Assembly (NCBI GenBank): GCA_017626495.1
Contig: JAGAIP010000003.1
Span: 248,001-312,000 of the forward strand
Source: Clostridia bacterium
GTDB taxonomy: Bacteria; Bacillota; Clostridia; Christensenellales; Borkfalkiaceae
Reading direction: 5' to 3'
Length of the DNA stretch: 64,000 bases
A model generated the notes under the pieces. The model was not told the DNA's origin. It was given only the letters and a program-made list of their open reading frames with translations, and ran no database searches. The first letter of the stretch is position 1. Each line of letters starts with the position of its first letter. The position numbers were made by a program, and so were the translations under genes. Below, piece by piece: positions 8,231 to 16,333 of this stretch.

Positions 8231-8285
8231 AATTCCTCCCATATTATAGGCTCGTCAGATGATATGTAACCTGAACCTTTCGGCT

Positions 8286-9812
8286 CTACATAAAATTGAT
8301 GATCTGTTCGTCATCCGCGGCAAAAATTCTGTTCTCGATGAGATGATCGCGGATGCGTTTTGCCACGATTGCACGGAATCCGAGTAGCTGAATGGTGATG
8401 AGCGGAATCATCGCAACCATGGCGACCAAACCGAACGCGTCGGTAAGAACGCTTTCTTCTCCCTGCAAAACGCTGCAAATTCCGATCGCAAAGGGAAGAA
8501 TGAAACTCGACGTCAACGGACCGCTTGCGACGCCGCCCGAGTCGAACGCGATCGCCGTATACAGTTTCGGCACGAAGAAGGACAGTCCGAGCGAAACAAA
8601 ATAGCCGATGACGACGTACCAGAGGATACTGAAATCGAAGATGATTCGAATGACGGAGAGCGCGAGCGCTATGCCGACCCCCACGGAGAGAGCGATGAGC
8701 ATGGATCTCTTTTTTACCATACCGTCCGTAACGTCCTCTACCTGCTGATTGAGAACGTGAATGGCAGGCTCTGCGAGAACGACGACCATACCGATCGCAA
8801 AGGCAAACAAGACGATGAGAACGGGGCTTGAATGCAAGGCGAGGTCTTGCCCCATCTTGAAACCGATGGGCATGAATCCGACGGTGACAGCCGTCAGAAA
8901 CATGACGAGCCCGAAAAACGTATAGCCGATTCCGATCAGAATGCTCCAAATTCTCTGTTTGGGAAGTTTGAGTGCGACAAATTGCAAGATAAAGAAAAAC
9001 GCAAGAATGAGTCCGAGCGCAATTCCTACTTCTTTGGCGACGTCCAAAACGGTAAGCCAAAATTCCGCGCCGAAATTCCCTATGGAATAATCGGGGACGG
9101 TGTAATCGATCTCACCGCGAATCGTCGTACCCAAAAGCATAACCGCAATGACGGGACCGACGGAACAAAATGCGATAAGACCGAAACTGTTCCCTCTGTC
9201 GTTTTTATCTCCCAACGCCGCCGCGATGCCGACGCCGAGCGCCATGATGAACGGAACGGTGATCGGTCCCGTGGTAACGCCTCCCGAATCGAATGCGAGG
9301 GCGAGAAATTTCTCGTTCCCCGTCGCAACGACGAGCGCCGCAAGCGCAAACAACACCATATAGAAAAACATCAGCATGGCGGAGAGGCTCTGACGGAATA
9401 CGATTTTCAAAATCGCAAAGACGAGGAAAAGTCCCACGCCGATGCCGACGACTGCGATGAGAAGCGTACCGTCTATGACGTCTGAGATCTGTTGCGCGAG
9501 GACGGACAAGTCGGGTTCCGCAACAGTGATGAGAAGCCCCATGGCAAAACAGACGACGAGCAAAATTCTGACCTTCCCCGATTTGGAAAGTCCTGCCCCG
9601 ACAAGTTCCCCCATAGGCGTCATGGCGAGATCTGCTCCGAGATTAAAGAGAGAAATGCCGAAGATGAGAAACACAGCCGAAACGAGAAATACGACGAGCT
9701 CCGTCGGCGTAAAATCGACGAGCGGCGTGAAATATAAAATCAAGACGATCAGCGTAATCGGCAGTACGCTGATCAACGATTCTTTTAACTTTGCGAAAAG
9801 TGCCTTTGCCAC
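8286..9812 (-). CDS. DUF1538 membrane protein with two fused repeats (UmpAB-like)
   Basis: A 508-residue, 12-14 helix membrane protein made of two homologous halves. AEPDLSVLAQQISDVIDG at residues 98-115 corresponds to AEPAIHVLNQQVEDVTDG at 347-364, and AFDSGGVTTGP at 173-183 to AFDSGGVASGP at 422-432. This is the DUF1538 signature. In some bacteria the halves are separate genes (UmpA, UmpB); as I recall, such a pair from Halomonas was described as a Na+(Li+,K+)/H+ antiporter, which makes cation transport a reasonable guess here. The start is a GTG with AGGGAGA 7 nt upstream. The promoter and a perfect inverted repeat lie just upstream, and two PII-like genes follow. Confidence 0.85.
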   Translation of the reverse strand: MAKALFAKLKESLISVLPITLIVLILYFTPLVDFTPTELVVFLVSAVFLIFGISLFNLGADLAMTPMGELVGAGLSKSGKVRILLVVCFAMGLLITVAEPDLSVLAQQISDVIDGTLLIAVVGIGVGLFLVFAILKIVFRQSLSAMLMFFYMVLFALAALVVATGNEKFLALAFDSGGVTTGPITVPFIMALGVGIAAALGDKNDRGNSFGLIAFCSVGPVIAVMLLGTTIRGEIDYTVPDYSIGNFGAEFWLTVLDVAKEVGIALGLILAFFFILQFVALKLPKQRIWSILIGIGYTFFGLVMFLTAVTVGFMPIGFKMGQDLALHSSPVLIVLFAFAIGMVVVLAEPAIHVLNQQVEDVTDGMVKKRSMLIALSVGVGIALALSVIRIIFDFSILWYVVIGYFVSLGLSFFVPKLYTAIAFDSGGVASGPLTSSFILPFAIGICSVLQGEESVLTDAFGLVAMVAMIPLITIQLLGFRAIVAKRIRDHLIENRIFAADDEQIINFM

Positions 9813-9847
9813 AGTAGCTTCTCCCTGATAGGTTCGCTTTTATTATC

Positions 9848-9879
9848 CTATATTATAATATACAACTATTATAATATAG
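9848..9879. promoter_or_regulatory. Perfect 13-bp inverted repeat, candidate operator
   Basis: Arms CTATATTATAATA (9848-9860) and TATTATAATATAG (9867-9879) are exact complements around a 6-nt centre TACAAC. The right arm contains the -10 box of the DUF1538 promoter and the rest covers the expected transcription start. A bound repressor would block the promoter. No regulator gene is adjacent. Confidence 0.65.
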
Positions 9880-9896
9880 AACGCGCTTTCTGTCAA
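9868..9896 (-). promoter_or_regulatory. Promoter of the DUF1538-PII-PII operon
   Basis: A full consensus match on the minus strand: TTGACA, 17 nt, TATAAT. The start of transcription should fall near 9861, inside the inverted repeat. Confidence 0.9.
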
Positions 9897-9913
9897 TATA
9901 TACGAATAAAAGT

Positions 9914-9939
9914 AAAAATCCCGATTTCTCGGGATTTTT
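9914..9939 (-). terminator. Terminator at the end of the opp operon
   Basis: An 11-bp stem (arms 9914-9924 and 9929-9939, AAAAATCCCGA and complement) with a 4-nt loop, carrying a T-run on either strand. It lies 3 nt after the stop codon of the DUF3899 gene. Confidence 0.9.
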
Positions 9940-9942
9940 CGG

Positions 9943-10344
9943 TTATCGTAAATTGATATATACAATTAAAAGAACGAGTGCAATCGCCAAAAACGCAGCT
10001 CCGATGACAATCAGATAAATAAAGGGACGCTTTTCAGACCTCTTTCTCTCGCGATAGTCTGCAAACGATTCCTTGTTTTGTTTCATCTTTTCCGCCGATT
10101 GAAAAACGCTGAAAAAAGCTTTTACGCCGTAACCCAACATATCGAACGTTCCGCCGTTGGCGCAAAAAATCAAAAGTCCTGCGCAGACGTAGATTACGCC
10201 GGGAACGGTGAAACTATCGCAAAGCGCGATGAGAACGGTCTTTACGTCATTCGCCGCAAACAAGCCTTGAATCGCCGCGATTACGATCGCGGCGACTAAG
10301 CCTGTCATGATTAAAATAAGGTATTTGATCCGATTTTTTTCCAT
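9943..10344 (-). CDS. DUF3899 family membrane protein
   Basis: A small membrane protein of 133 residues with four hydrophobic segments and a conserved middle portion (MLGYGVKAFFSVFQ, then FADYRERKRSEKRPFIYLIV) that fits the DUF3899 family, which has no known function. It is the last gene of the opp operon: its ATG lies 5 nt beyond the oppF stop codon, so translation is probably coupled, since only a weak ribosome binding site is present. A strong terminator follows. A link to peptide transport is suggested only by position. Confidence 0.75.
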   Translation of the reverse strand: MEKNRIKYLILIMTGLVAAIVIAAIQGLFAANDVKTVLIALCDSFTVPGVIYVCAGLLIFCANGGTFDMLGYGVKAFFSVFQSAEKMKQNKESFADYRERKRSEKRPFIYLIVIGAAFLAIALVLLIVYINLR

Positions 10345-10349
10345 GTCGT

Positions 10350-11552
10350 TCAATTCTTGGAAAGCTCTGCAACGTACTTCTCAAATTCAGCCTGATTGCA
10401 CTGTACGAAGTGTCCGGGGGAAACTTCACGCAAAGAGGGTTTATCGACGGAGTAGTCGTGCTCTGCCAAAGGATTATAGGTGATACGCTTTCTCTTCTTT
10501 TCATACTCGGGATCGGGCAGAGGGATCGCGGAGAGAAGAGATTTGGTATAGGGATGCAAAGGATGCGCAAAGAGTTCATCGGAAGTTGCAAGCTCAACCA
10601 TTTTACCGAAGTACATAACGCCGATACGATCGGAGAAATACTTGACGACGGAAAGATCGTGCGCGATGAACAGAATGGAAATTCCGAGTTCGTGACGCAA
10701 ATCGTTCAACAGATTGATGACCTGTGCCTGAATGGAAACGTCGAGCGCCGATACAGGTTCGTCCGCAATGATCATCTCGGGTTTCATGACGACGGAACGC
10801 GCGATACCGATACGCTGACGCTGACCGCCCGAGAACTCGTGGGGATAACGCCCGGCATGCTCGCGAACAAGTCCGACTCGTTCCAGAATGTTGTATACGG
10901 TCTCGTCGATATACGCTTTGTCCGTAATTCCGTTGATGACCATACCTTCCGAAATGATGTCGCGAACGGTCATTCTGGGATCGAGCGATGCGATGGGGTC
11001 CTGGAAGATCATCTGAATTTTCGTGATCATCTTGGTATTCTTCGCGATGCGGCACTTGGATTTGAACTCTTTTTTCAACGCAAGGAGCTTTTCGCGATCG
11101 TCTGCCGCCTCTTCGAATTTTGCGGTATATTCTTTCTTCAACTCTTCAAGAAGGCTTACAGCGTATTCCTTATCGGAAAGCTTATGATCGTGGATCGCGA
11201 GCTTGATCTGCTCTTTCTGCTCTGCAACGATCTTATCGCATTCTTCCTTCGTGATCTTGCCCGCTTTGAAATCGGCCTTTGCGGCTTTAATGGCGTTTTT
11301 ATAACTGCGAACGCCTGCGCAAACGCGCTTACCCTTGAAGTAAACATTACCGGAGGTAATATCGTACAGTCTGATGATGGAACGTCCCGTCGTGGTTTTA
11401 CCGCAACCGGATTCTCCGACAAGTCCGAATACTTCCCCTTTCTTAACGTCGAAACTGACGTCGTCCACTGCTTTGAGTTCACGCCCTGCGCCCATGCTGA
11501 AATACTGGCAGAGGTGCTCTACGCGCAACAATACTTCTTCATTTTCAGCCAT
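10350..11552 (-). CDS. oppF: Oligopeptide ABC transporter ATPase OppF, with insertion
   Basis: One of two nucleotide-binding subunits that power peptide import. It has Walker A GESGCGKT (46-53), the Q-loop in QMIFQDPIASLDPR (about 180-193), the signature SGGQRQR (241-247), Walker B MIIADEP and the H-loop in FIAHDLSVVK. The oligopeptide C-terminal motif HPLHPYTKSLLSAIPLPDP is present. The protein is 400 residues against a usual 310-330. The excess is a charged, helical, Lys/Glu-rich segment at about residues 80-172, between the first beta sheet (VYFKGKRV) and the Q-loop. ATGGCTGA overlaps the oppD stop by 8 bp, so the two ATPases are translationally coupled. Confidence 0.93.
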   Translation of the reverse strand: MAENEEVLLRVEHLCQYFSMGAGRELKAVDDVSFDVKKGEVFGLVGESGCGKTTTGRSIIRLYDITSGNVYFKGKRVCAGVRSYKNAIKAAKADFKAGKITKEECDKIVAEQKEQIKLAIHDHKLSDKEYAVSLLEELKKEYTAKFEEAADDREKLLALKKEFKSKCRIAKNTKMITKIQMIFQDPIASLDPRMTVRDIISEGMVINGITDKAYIDETVYNILERVGLVREHAGRYPHEFSGGQRQRIGIARSVVMKPEMIIADEPVSALDVSIQAQVINLLNDLRHELGISILFIAHDLSVVKYFSDRIGVMYFGKMVELATSDELFAHPLHPYTKSLLSAIPLPDPEYEKKRKRITYNPLAEHDYSVDKPSLREVSPGHFVQCNQAEFEKYVAELSKN

Positions 11553-13701
11553 TGTCCGTTTCCTCCTTTTTCTTCATGCGTTCGATTCTATCAAGGATCA
11601 TCTTGGGAGGGTCAACCTTGGGCGCATCGGGATGCAAAAGCCAAGTTGCGGCATAGTGCGATTCGGATATCCGGAACAAGGGAGGTTGTTCTTCAAAGTC
11701 GATCTGCATCGCATATTTATTACGCTCGGCAAATGCGTCGCCCTTCGGAGGATAGATCATGTTGGGAGGCGTTCCCGGAATCGCTTCAAGCTTCTCGTTT
11801 GTATCGAGGTCGGGCATGGACGAAAGCAATGCCCAAGTATAAGGATGCGCCGGAGAATAGAAAATATCGTTCGCCGTGCCGTATTCTACGATCTTACCGG
11901 CATACATAACGGCAACTCTGTCCGCCATGTTTGCAACGACGCCGAGGTCATGAGTAATGAAGATGACGGAGAGCTTTCTTTCAGCTTTCAACTTGTTGAT
12001 CAGTTCGAGAATCTGAGCCTGAATGGTTACGTCAAGCGCGGTGGTGGGCTCGTCGCAGATCAAAATGTCGGGATTTGCCGCGAGCGCGATTGCGATAACG
12101 ATACGCTGACGCATACCGCCGGAGAACTCGAAAGGATACTGTTTGAAACGGATACGGGGTTCGGGAATACCGACCTCCTCCATCAGATCGATCGCCTGCT
12201 TACGGGCAAGACTTCTCGTGATCTTATAGACGACGAGAGACGCCTTTTCCTTAAAGTAATCGATAAGATCGACGGAAATCTTTCTGAAATCAACAGTGCC
12301 GGCGTTTGCGATCAGATCTTCGTAGTTTGCTTTGAGATCGTCCAGAACGCCGAGAATATGCGATTTCAACTCATTCAAATCGACAATGTGCTTGGGAACG
12401 ACTTTCCAGTCTACCGTTTTACCTCTCGCGATGAGCGCTTCTCTCTTGGCGGTCTGCCTTGCAAAACGCGCTTCCTCTTTGGGATTTTTGATTTCGTAGA
12501 AGAAATAGCGGTCGAGCTCTTCTTTCAGACTGCTCTCGAACGTATAATCCGTGGAACTCTTGACGGGTAACAGGTGGTCGATGGAAGCCTTTACCGCGTC
12601 AACCGCAGCCTTTCTGCAAGACGCGATGCTCTTCTTGGTAAAATTCCCCGCCTCGATCAGCGTTCTGAGCTCGGCAACCCGTTTAAGGGCAACCTTCTTC
12701 TTTTCAATCGACTGCATATAGGCATATTTGACTGCCTGATATTCGAGCTCGATGAAATCGTTCATGAAATTCGCGTTCAGATAATCTAACATCTCGGCGT
12801 TGATCTCGGAAATCGTCTTGGTTCCGAAATCGTCGTTTCCGTTCTTGAATTTATAATACCCGATACGGAAGAAATTAGGTTTCTCCGCAGAAGTAATTTC
12901 CTTCAAGAGTTCGGAAACCGCCTTCATGCACTTGACCGTTTCTTCGGGATTCGTCGCAACCGTACCGACAGACGCTGCGAAAGCGTTTTTCGCGTCAACG
13001 AATTTTTCCTCGAAACCGTTCAAGAGGTACTTATTCTCGACTTTTTTCAGACGATTGACCACCGTGGTCGCAACGACCTTCAAATCGACTTTCTGCTTTT
13101 TCTCATGGAGAAACAGCGTATCGTCGATCTGCGTTGCGGTTTCGATTGCGGTCGTATGCGCGGTATTGTATGCGTTTTCGAGATTGAGCGCCTCGATGTT
13201 GAAGCTGTCGAACGTTTTGATGACCTCATCGATCTTCTTTACGTTTTCGGCATCGGAACTGGTCGCCGCGATCATATTGTCGCGGAGGACTTTCAGCATG
13301 GCGTTGAATTCCATGCGTCCCGTTTTGCGCATCGTCTTGTTTTTCAGGAGCATCGCCTCCGTAATCTGTTGTCCGATACGCATGATGGGATTCAAGCTGG
13401 ACAGAGGGTCCTGGAAGATCATCGCGATCTTATCGCCGCGAAGGCGAACCATTTCCTCTTCGGAGATTTTGAGAAGATCCCTGCCGTCGTAGATGATCTT
13501 ACCGCTTTCGACGATGGCGTTTCCGGCAAGGATTTTCATGATTGCCTTCGAGGTAACGGATTTTCCCGAACCCGACTCGCCTACAATCGCCAGCGTTTCG
13601 CCTTCAAACAGATCGAACGAAACGTTACGGACTGCCTGAACTTGTCCTGCTTGGGTACGGAATGAAATTTTGAGATCCTGAACTTCTAGTTTTTTGCGCA
13701 T
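11545..13701 (-). CDS. oppD: Oligopeptide ABC transporter ATPase OppD, with giant insertion
   Basis: At 718 residues this is twice the normal OppD length (about 330-350). The ABC core is intact but split: Walker A GESGSGKS (41-48) and Q-loop FQDPLSSLNP (96-105) are followed by a segment of about 375 residues (roughly 122-497). The core then resumes with LARKQAIDLMEEVGIPEPR, signature SGGMRQR (527-533), Walker B ILICDEP (546-552) and the H-loop FITHD. The insert is mainly helical and mixed charge, without membrane segments or a recognised domain. The peptide-type C-terminus AHPYTWALLSSMP is present, but the Cys residues common in that region are missing (FAERNKYAMQ). The frame is uninterrupted and codon use resembles the flanks, so this is not a fusion artefact. 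Confidence 0.92.
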   Translation of the reverse strand: MRKKLEVQDLKISFRTQAGQVQAVRNVSFDLFEGETLAIVGESGSGKSVTSKAIMKILAGNAIVESGKIIYDGRDLLKISEEEMVRLRGDKIAMIFQDPLSSLNPIMRIGQQITEAMLLKNKTMRKTGRMEFNAMLKVLRDNMIAATSSDAENVKKIDEVIKTFDSFNIEALNLENAYNTAHTTAIETATQIDDTLFLHEKKQKVDLKVVATTVVNRLKKVENKYLLNGFEEKFVDAKNAFAASVGTVATNPEETVKCMKAVSELLKEITSAEKPNFFRIGYYKFKNGNDDFGTKTISEINAEMLDYLNANFMNDFIELEYQAVKYAYMQSIEKKKVALKRVAELRTLIEAGNFTKKSIASCRKAAVDAVKASIDHLLPVKSSTDYTFESSLKEELDRYFFYEIKNPKEEARFARQTAKREALIARGKTVDWKVVPKHIVDLNELKSHILGVLDDLKANYEDLIANAGTVDFRKISVDLIDYFKEKASLVVYKITRSLARKQAIDLMEEVGIPEPRIRFKQYPFEFSGGMRQRIVIAIALAANPDILICDEPTTALDVTIQAQILELINKLKAERKLSVIFITHDLGVVANMADRVAVMYAGKIVEYGTANDIFYSPAHPYTWALLSSMPDLDTNEKLEAIPGTPPNMIYPPKGDAFAERNKYAMQIDFEEQPPLFRISESHYAATWLLHPDAPKVDPPKMILDRIERMKKKEETDNG

Positions 13702-13703
13702 AA

Positions 13704-15245
13704 TTAGTCCTCCACTCCTCTGAGGGACGGGTTGAACGCGTCTCTCAAACCGTTACCGAACAGGTTGAAACTTACCATCAACAAGCCGATGAAAAGCGCC
13801 GGGAAGAAAATCAAATGAGGGAATTGCGACATCATACCCTGTCCTGCCGAAAGCATTGCGCCGACGGAAGACATCGTGGGACTGTCGAGGTTGATGATTC
13901 CGAGGTAAGTGAGCGAGGTTTCGCTGAAAATGACACTGGGAATAACGAGAACGGAACCCGTGATGAGCGTACCGAGAGAGTTGGGGAAGATGTGTTTCCA
14001 GATAACTCTTCTGTCTCTTGCGCCGAGCGTTCTTGCCGCCATGACGTATTCTTGATTCTTGAAACGGTAGAACTGCATACGCGTTCTTGCCGCCATACCG
14101 ATCCAGCCCGTCAGAATAAACGCATATAGGAGCGACGGCACCACGCCGACTTTTGCCGACAAGTGCAAGTTAAACAGGACGGTTACGACCATGGAAGGAA
14201 TCGCGCTCAGAATATCGGAAATACGTTCCATGGCGAGGTCGAGCGCGCCGCCGTAATATCCTTCGATCGCGCCGTAGATTGCACCGATGACGAGGTTGAT
14301 TACGGAAACCGCCAACGCAAAGAGCATGGAGAATCTTGCGCCGCTTGCAAGACGGGAGAAGATGTCGTAACCCATATTGTTGGAGCCGAATGCGAAGCAA
14401 GGTTCAAAACCCCATCTGTAAATGAAGTAGTTATACGAGTTGACGCGAACGACGTAGTTATAACCCGTTTCGGCAGTACCCGTACGCTGTGCGTAACTCC
14501 ATCCGTTGTCTACGTCGCCTTTCAGATAAGGATCGTTCGCAAGTCGCATCGTCGAAGTGTATCCGTCACGGCGACCGACGGCAGAGGCATAGGTGTAATA
14601 TGCGGGAATAAACTCTTTGCTTCCCGATTCGAACGTGGGCATACCCTTCTGATCGCAGACGTACCATACGTTCATGTTGTTCATCTTTGCGAGATCGTTG
14701 TTGACGTAAGGCATGATGACCTGAATCTGATTTTCATCCTGCCAAGCCATGAGCTCACGATACTGCGCTTCCGTGAGCGTTTTTTGGAAACAGTCGATCG
14801 ACGCATAAGAGTTGATTCTCACGTCGTATGTGCCGTATTCTTCGCCGTAAATCTTCTGAATGGGCGCATATCCCGTTTCGATCGCCATCGCCTCATATCT
14901 GTACTTCGTTGCGAGATTGATTTTTTTACGGGAAGAACCGTCCCAAATACCCGTTCCTTCCATGAAAGAAATCTTGGGCAAAAGGTACTGATAACGCATC
15001 ATATCCTTTTCGACCGCATAGTCTTTTTGATACTGCGCGTTGAAACAGAACGGTCCTACGATTGCGAACAAAATCATAATCATTACGATGATTGCAGCTA
15101 CGATGGAACCTTTATTTTTCTTAAAACGGTTGAACGCGTCGCGGAAATAGCCGATCGGCTTCGTATCTAATTTTTTATCGTGCAATCTTTCGCTGTCGTT
15201 GACAAATCTGAACTTTTCTTTATCGATGGTTTTGATTTCTTCCAT
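13704..15245 (-). CDS. oppC: Oligopeptide ABC transporter permease OppC, with large extracytoplasmic insertion
   Basis: A 513-residue permease; typical OppC has about 300. The N-terminal OppC_N part and first helix lie at residues 28-68. About 215 residues then follow on the outside (about 70-285), rich in Tyr, Asn and Trp. The canonical segment (FAFGSNNMGYDIFSRL, helix 2 onward) comes next. The cytoplasmic EAA loop reads YVMAARTLGARDRRVIWKHI and contacts the ATPases. The ATG at 15245 overlaps the oppB stop region (AGTAATATG) and has GGGAG about 9 nt upstream; the longer upstream frame lies within oppB. The extra outer domain may interact with the equally enlarged OppA. Confidence 0.92.
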   Translation of the reverse strand: MEEIKTIDKEKFRFVNDSERLHDKKLDTKPIGYFRDAFNRFKKNKGSIVAAIIVMIMILFAIVGPFCFNAQYQKDYAVEKDMMRYQYLLPKISFMEGTGIWDGSSRKKINLATKYRYEAMAIETGYAPIQKIYGEEYGTYDVRINSYASIDCFQKTLTEAQYRELMAWQDENQIQVIMPYVNNDLAKMNNMNVWYVCDQKGMPTFESGSKEFIPAYYTYASAVGRRDGYTSTMRLANDPYLKGDVDNGWSYAQRTGTAETGYNYVVRVNSYNYFIYRWGFEPCFAFGSNNMGYDIFSRLASGARFSMLFALAVSVINLVIGAIYGAIEGYYGGALDLAMERISDILSAIPSMVVTVLFNLHLSAKVGVVPSLLYAFILTGWIGMAARTRMQFYRFKNQEYVMAARTLGARDRRVIWKHIFPNSLGTLITGSVLVIPSVIFSETSLTYLGIINLDSPTMSSVGAMLSAGQGMMSQFPHLIFFPALFIGLLMVSFNLFGNGLRDAFNPSLRGVED

Positions 15246-15246
15246 A

Positions 15247-16206
15247 TTACTTTTCTCCCATACGAATTCTCGGGTCGATGATGCCGTAGCTGATATCGAC
15301 GACGATACCTGCAAGCAAGCTGATCAAAATGTAGAAACCGGACAGCAACATGAAGAAGTTGTAATCGGGAGGGCTTGCCTGAATGGCGTTGACGTAAAGC
15401 TTACCTACGCCGGGGATAGAGAACATTTGCTCGATGATGAGCGAACCGGACATAATGGAGACGAATTCACCCAAAATCATCGGGAAGATGGGAACCATGG
15501 CGTTACGCATTGCGTGACGGATGGTCGCCTGCTGACGGGTAAGTCCCTTCGTGCGCGCAAGAAGCAGATAATCGCTTGTCAAAACCTCGGTGAGCTCGGC
15601 ACGGGTATAACGGGCAAATCCTGCGATGGATCCGAAGGAAAGACAGAGGATCGCAGGCATCATGGAGACGATACCAGCCCAACTGAACGGTCCTGCCGTC
15701 GTATCCATGACGGGAGAAAACCAATGCAATTTGAAACAGAGAAGATACTGAACGAGGAAACCGTACACGAAAGAAGGTACGGAAACAAATATCATAACAC
15801 CGGTGGAAATCACATGATCGATCCATGTGTTTTTCTTGACTGCGGCGATGACGCCGAGTCCCAAACCGATGGGAATACTCAAAATGATGGAAAAGAGGTT
15901 TACGGAAATCGTATAGGGAAGTTTATCGACGAATACTTTCCATACGTCCTGACCGATATAAAGGACTTCGCTCGCGCCGAAATCCCCCTCGAAAGCGTAG
16001 CGCAAGAAACGGAAATACTGAATGATGATAGGTTGACCGTAGCCGAGCTTTTCTCTTCTCGCCATGATCAGCGCCATATCTTTTCCGAACATCTCAGCAG
16101 GCTGACTGGGCAACAGTTTGACCAACACGAAACATACGGAAATGATGATGAAAAACGTGACGATCAAAAGTCCGAGACGTTTCAAGATGTATTTGAATAA
16201 ATGCAT
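15247..16206 (-). CDS. oppB: Oligopeptide ABC transporter permease OppB
   Basis: A 319-residue inner permease subunit of normal size with six helices. It has the usual N-terminus (FKYILKRLGLLIVTFFII), the conserved loop LGYGQPIIIQYFRFL and the EAA motif TSDYLLLARTKGLTRQQATI, ending in ISYGIIDPRIR. An AAGGAGC ribosome binding site lies before the ATG. It pairs with OppC to form the translocation path. A strong stem-loop sits between oppA and this gene, so its expression may be lower than that of oppA. Confidence 0.95.
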   Translation of the reverse strand: MHLFKYILKRLGLLIVTFFIIISVCFVLVKLLPSQPAEMFGKDMALIMARREKLGYGQPIIIQYFRFLRYAFEGDFGASEVLYIGQDVWKVFVDKLPYTISVNLFSIILSIPIGLGLGVIAAVKKNTWIDHVISTGVMIFVSVPSFVYGFLVQYLLCFKLHWFSPVMDTTAGPFSWAGIVSMMPAILCLSFGSIAGFARYTRAELTEVLTSDYLLLARTKGLTRQQATIRHAMRNAMVPIFPMILGEFVSIMSGSLIIEQMFSIPGVGKLYVNAIQASPPDYNFFMLLSGFYILISLLAGIVVDISYGIIDPRIRMGEK

Positions 16207-16254
16207 TTTTCAGCTCCTTTTTGCATTTTTTTACAACAACACGTTTGTTTCAAA

Positions 16255-16294
16255 AATTAAGATACGTAGTGAAGGAATCAATCCCCCACTACGT
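16255..16294 (-). terminator. Stem-loop between oppA and oppB (probable partial terminator)
   Basis: On the minus strand, arms 16282-16294 and 16264-16276 form 13 pairs (two G-U) around a 5-nt loop. ATCTTAATTTTT follows. The T-tract is imperfect, which fits a leaky terminator or processing site that keeps the binding protein in excess of the permease. Confidence 0.7.
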
Positions 16295-16333
16295 AAGTTA
16301 ATTCGTGCTATTTGAATTTGTTCTTAAATTCGA

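Noticed and set aside
8243-8248. TATAAT upstream of the first PII-like gene as a separate promoter
   Set aside because: It is only about 13 nt from the ATG, so the ribosome binding site would fall at the transcription start, and no good -35 box is spaced correctly; cotranscription with the DUF1538 gene is simpler.
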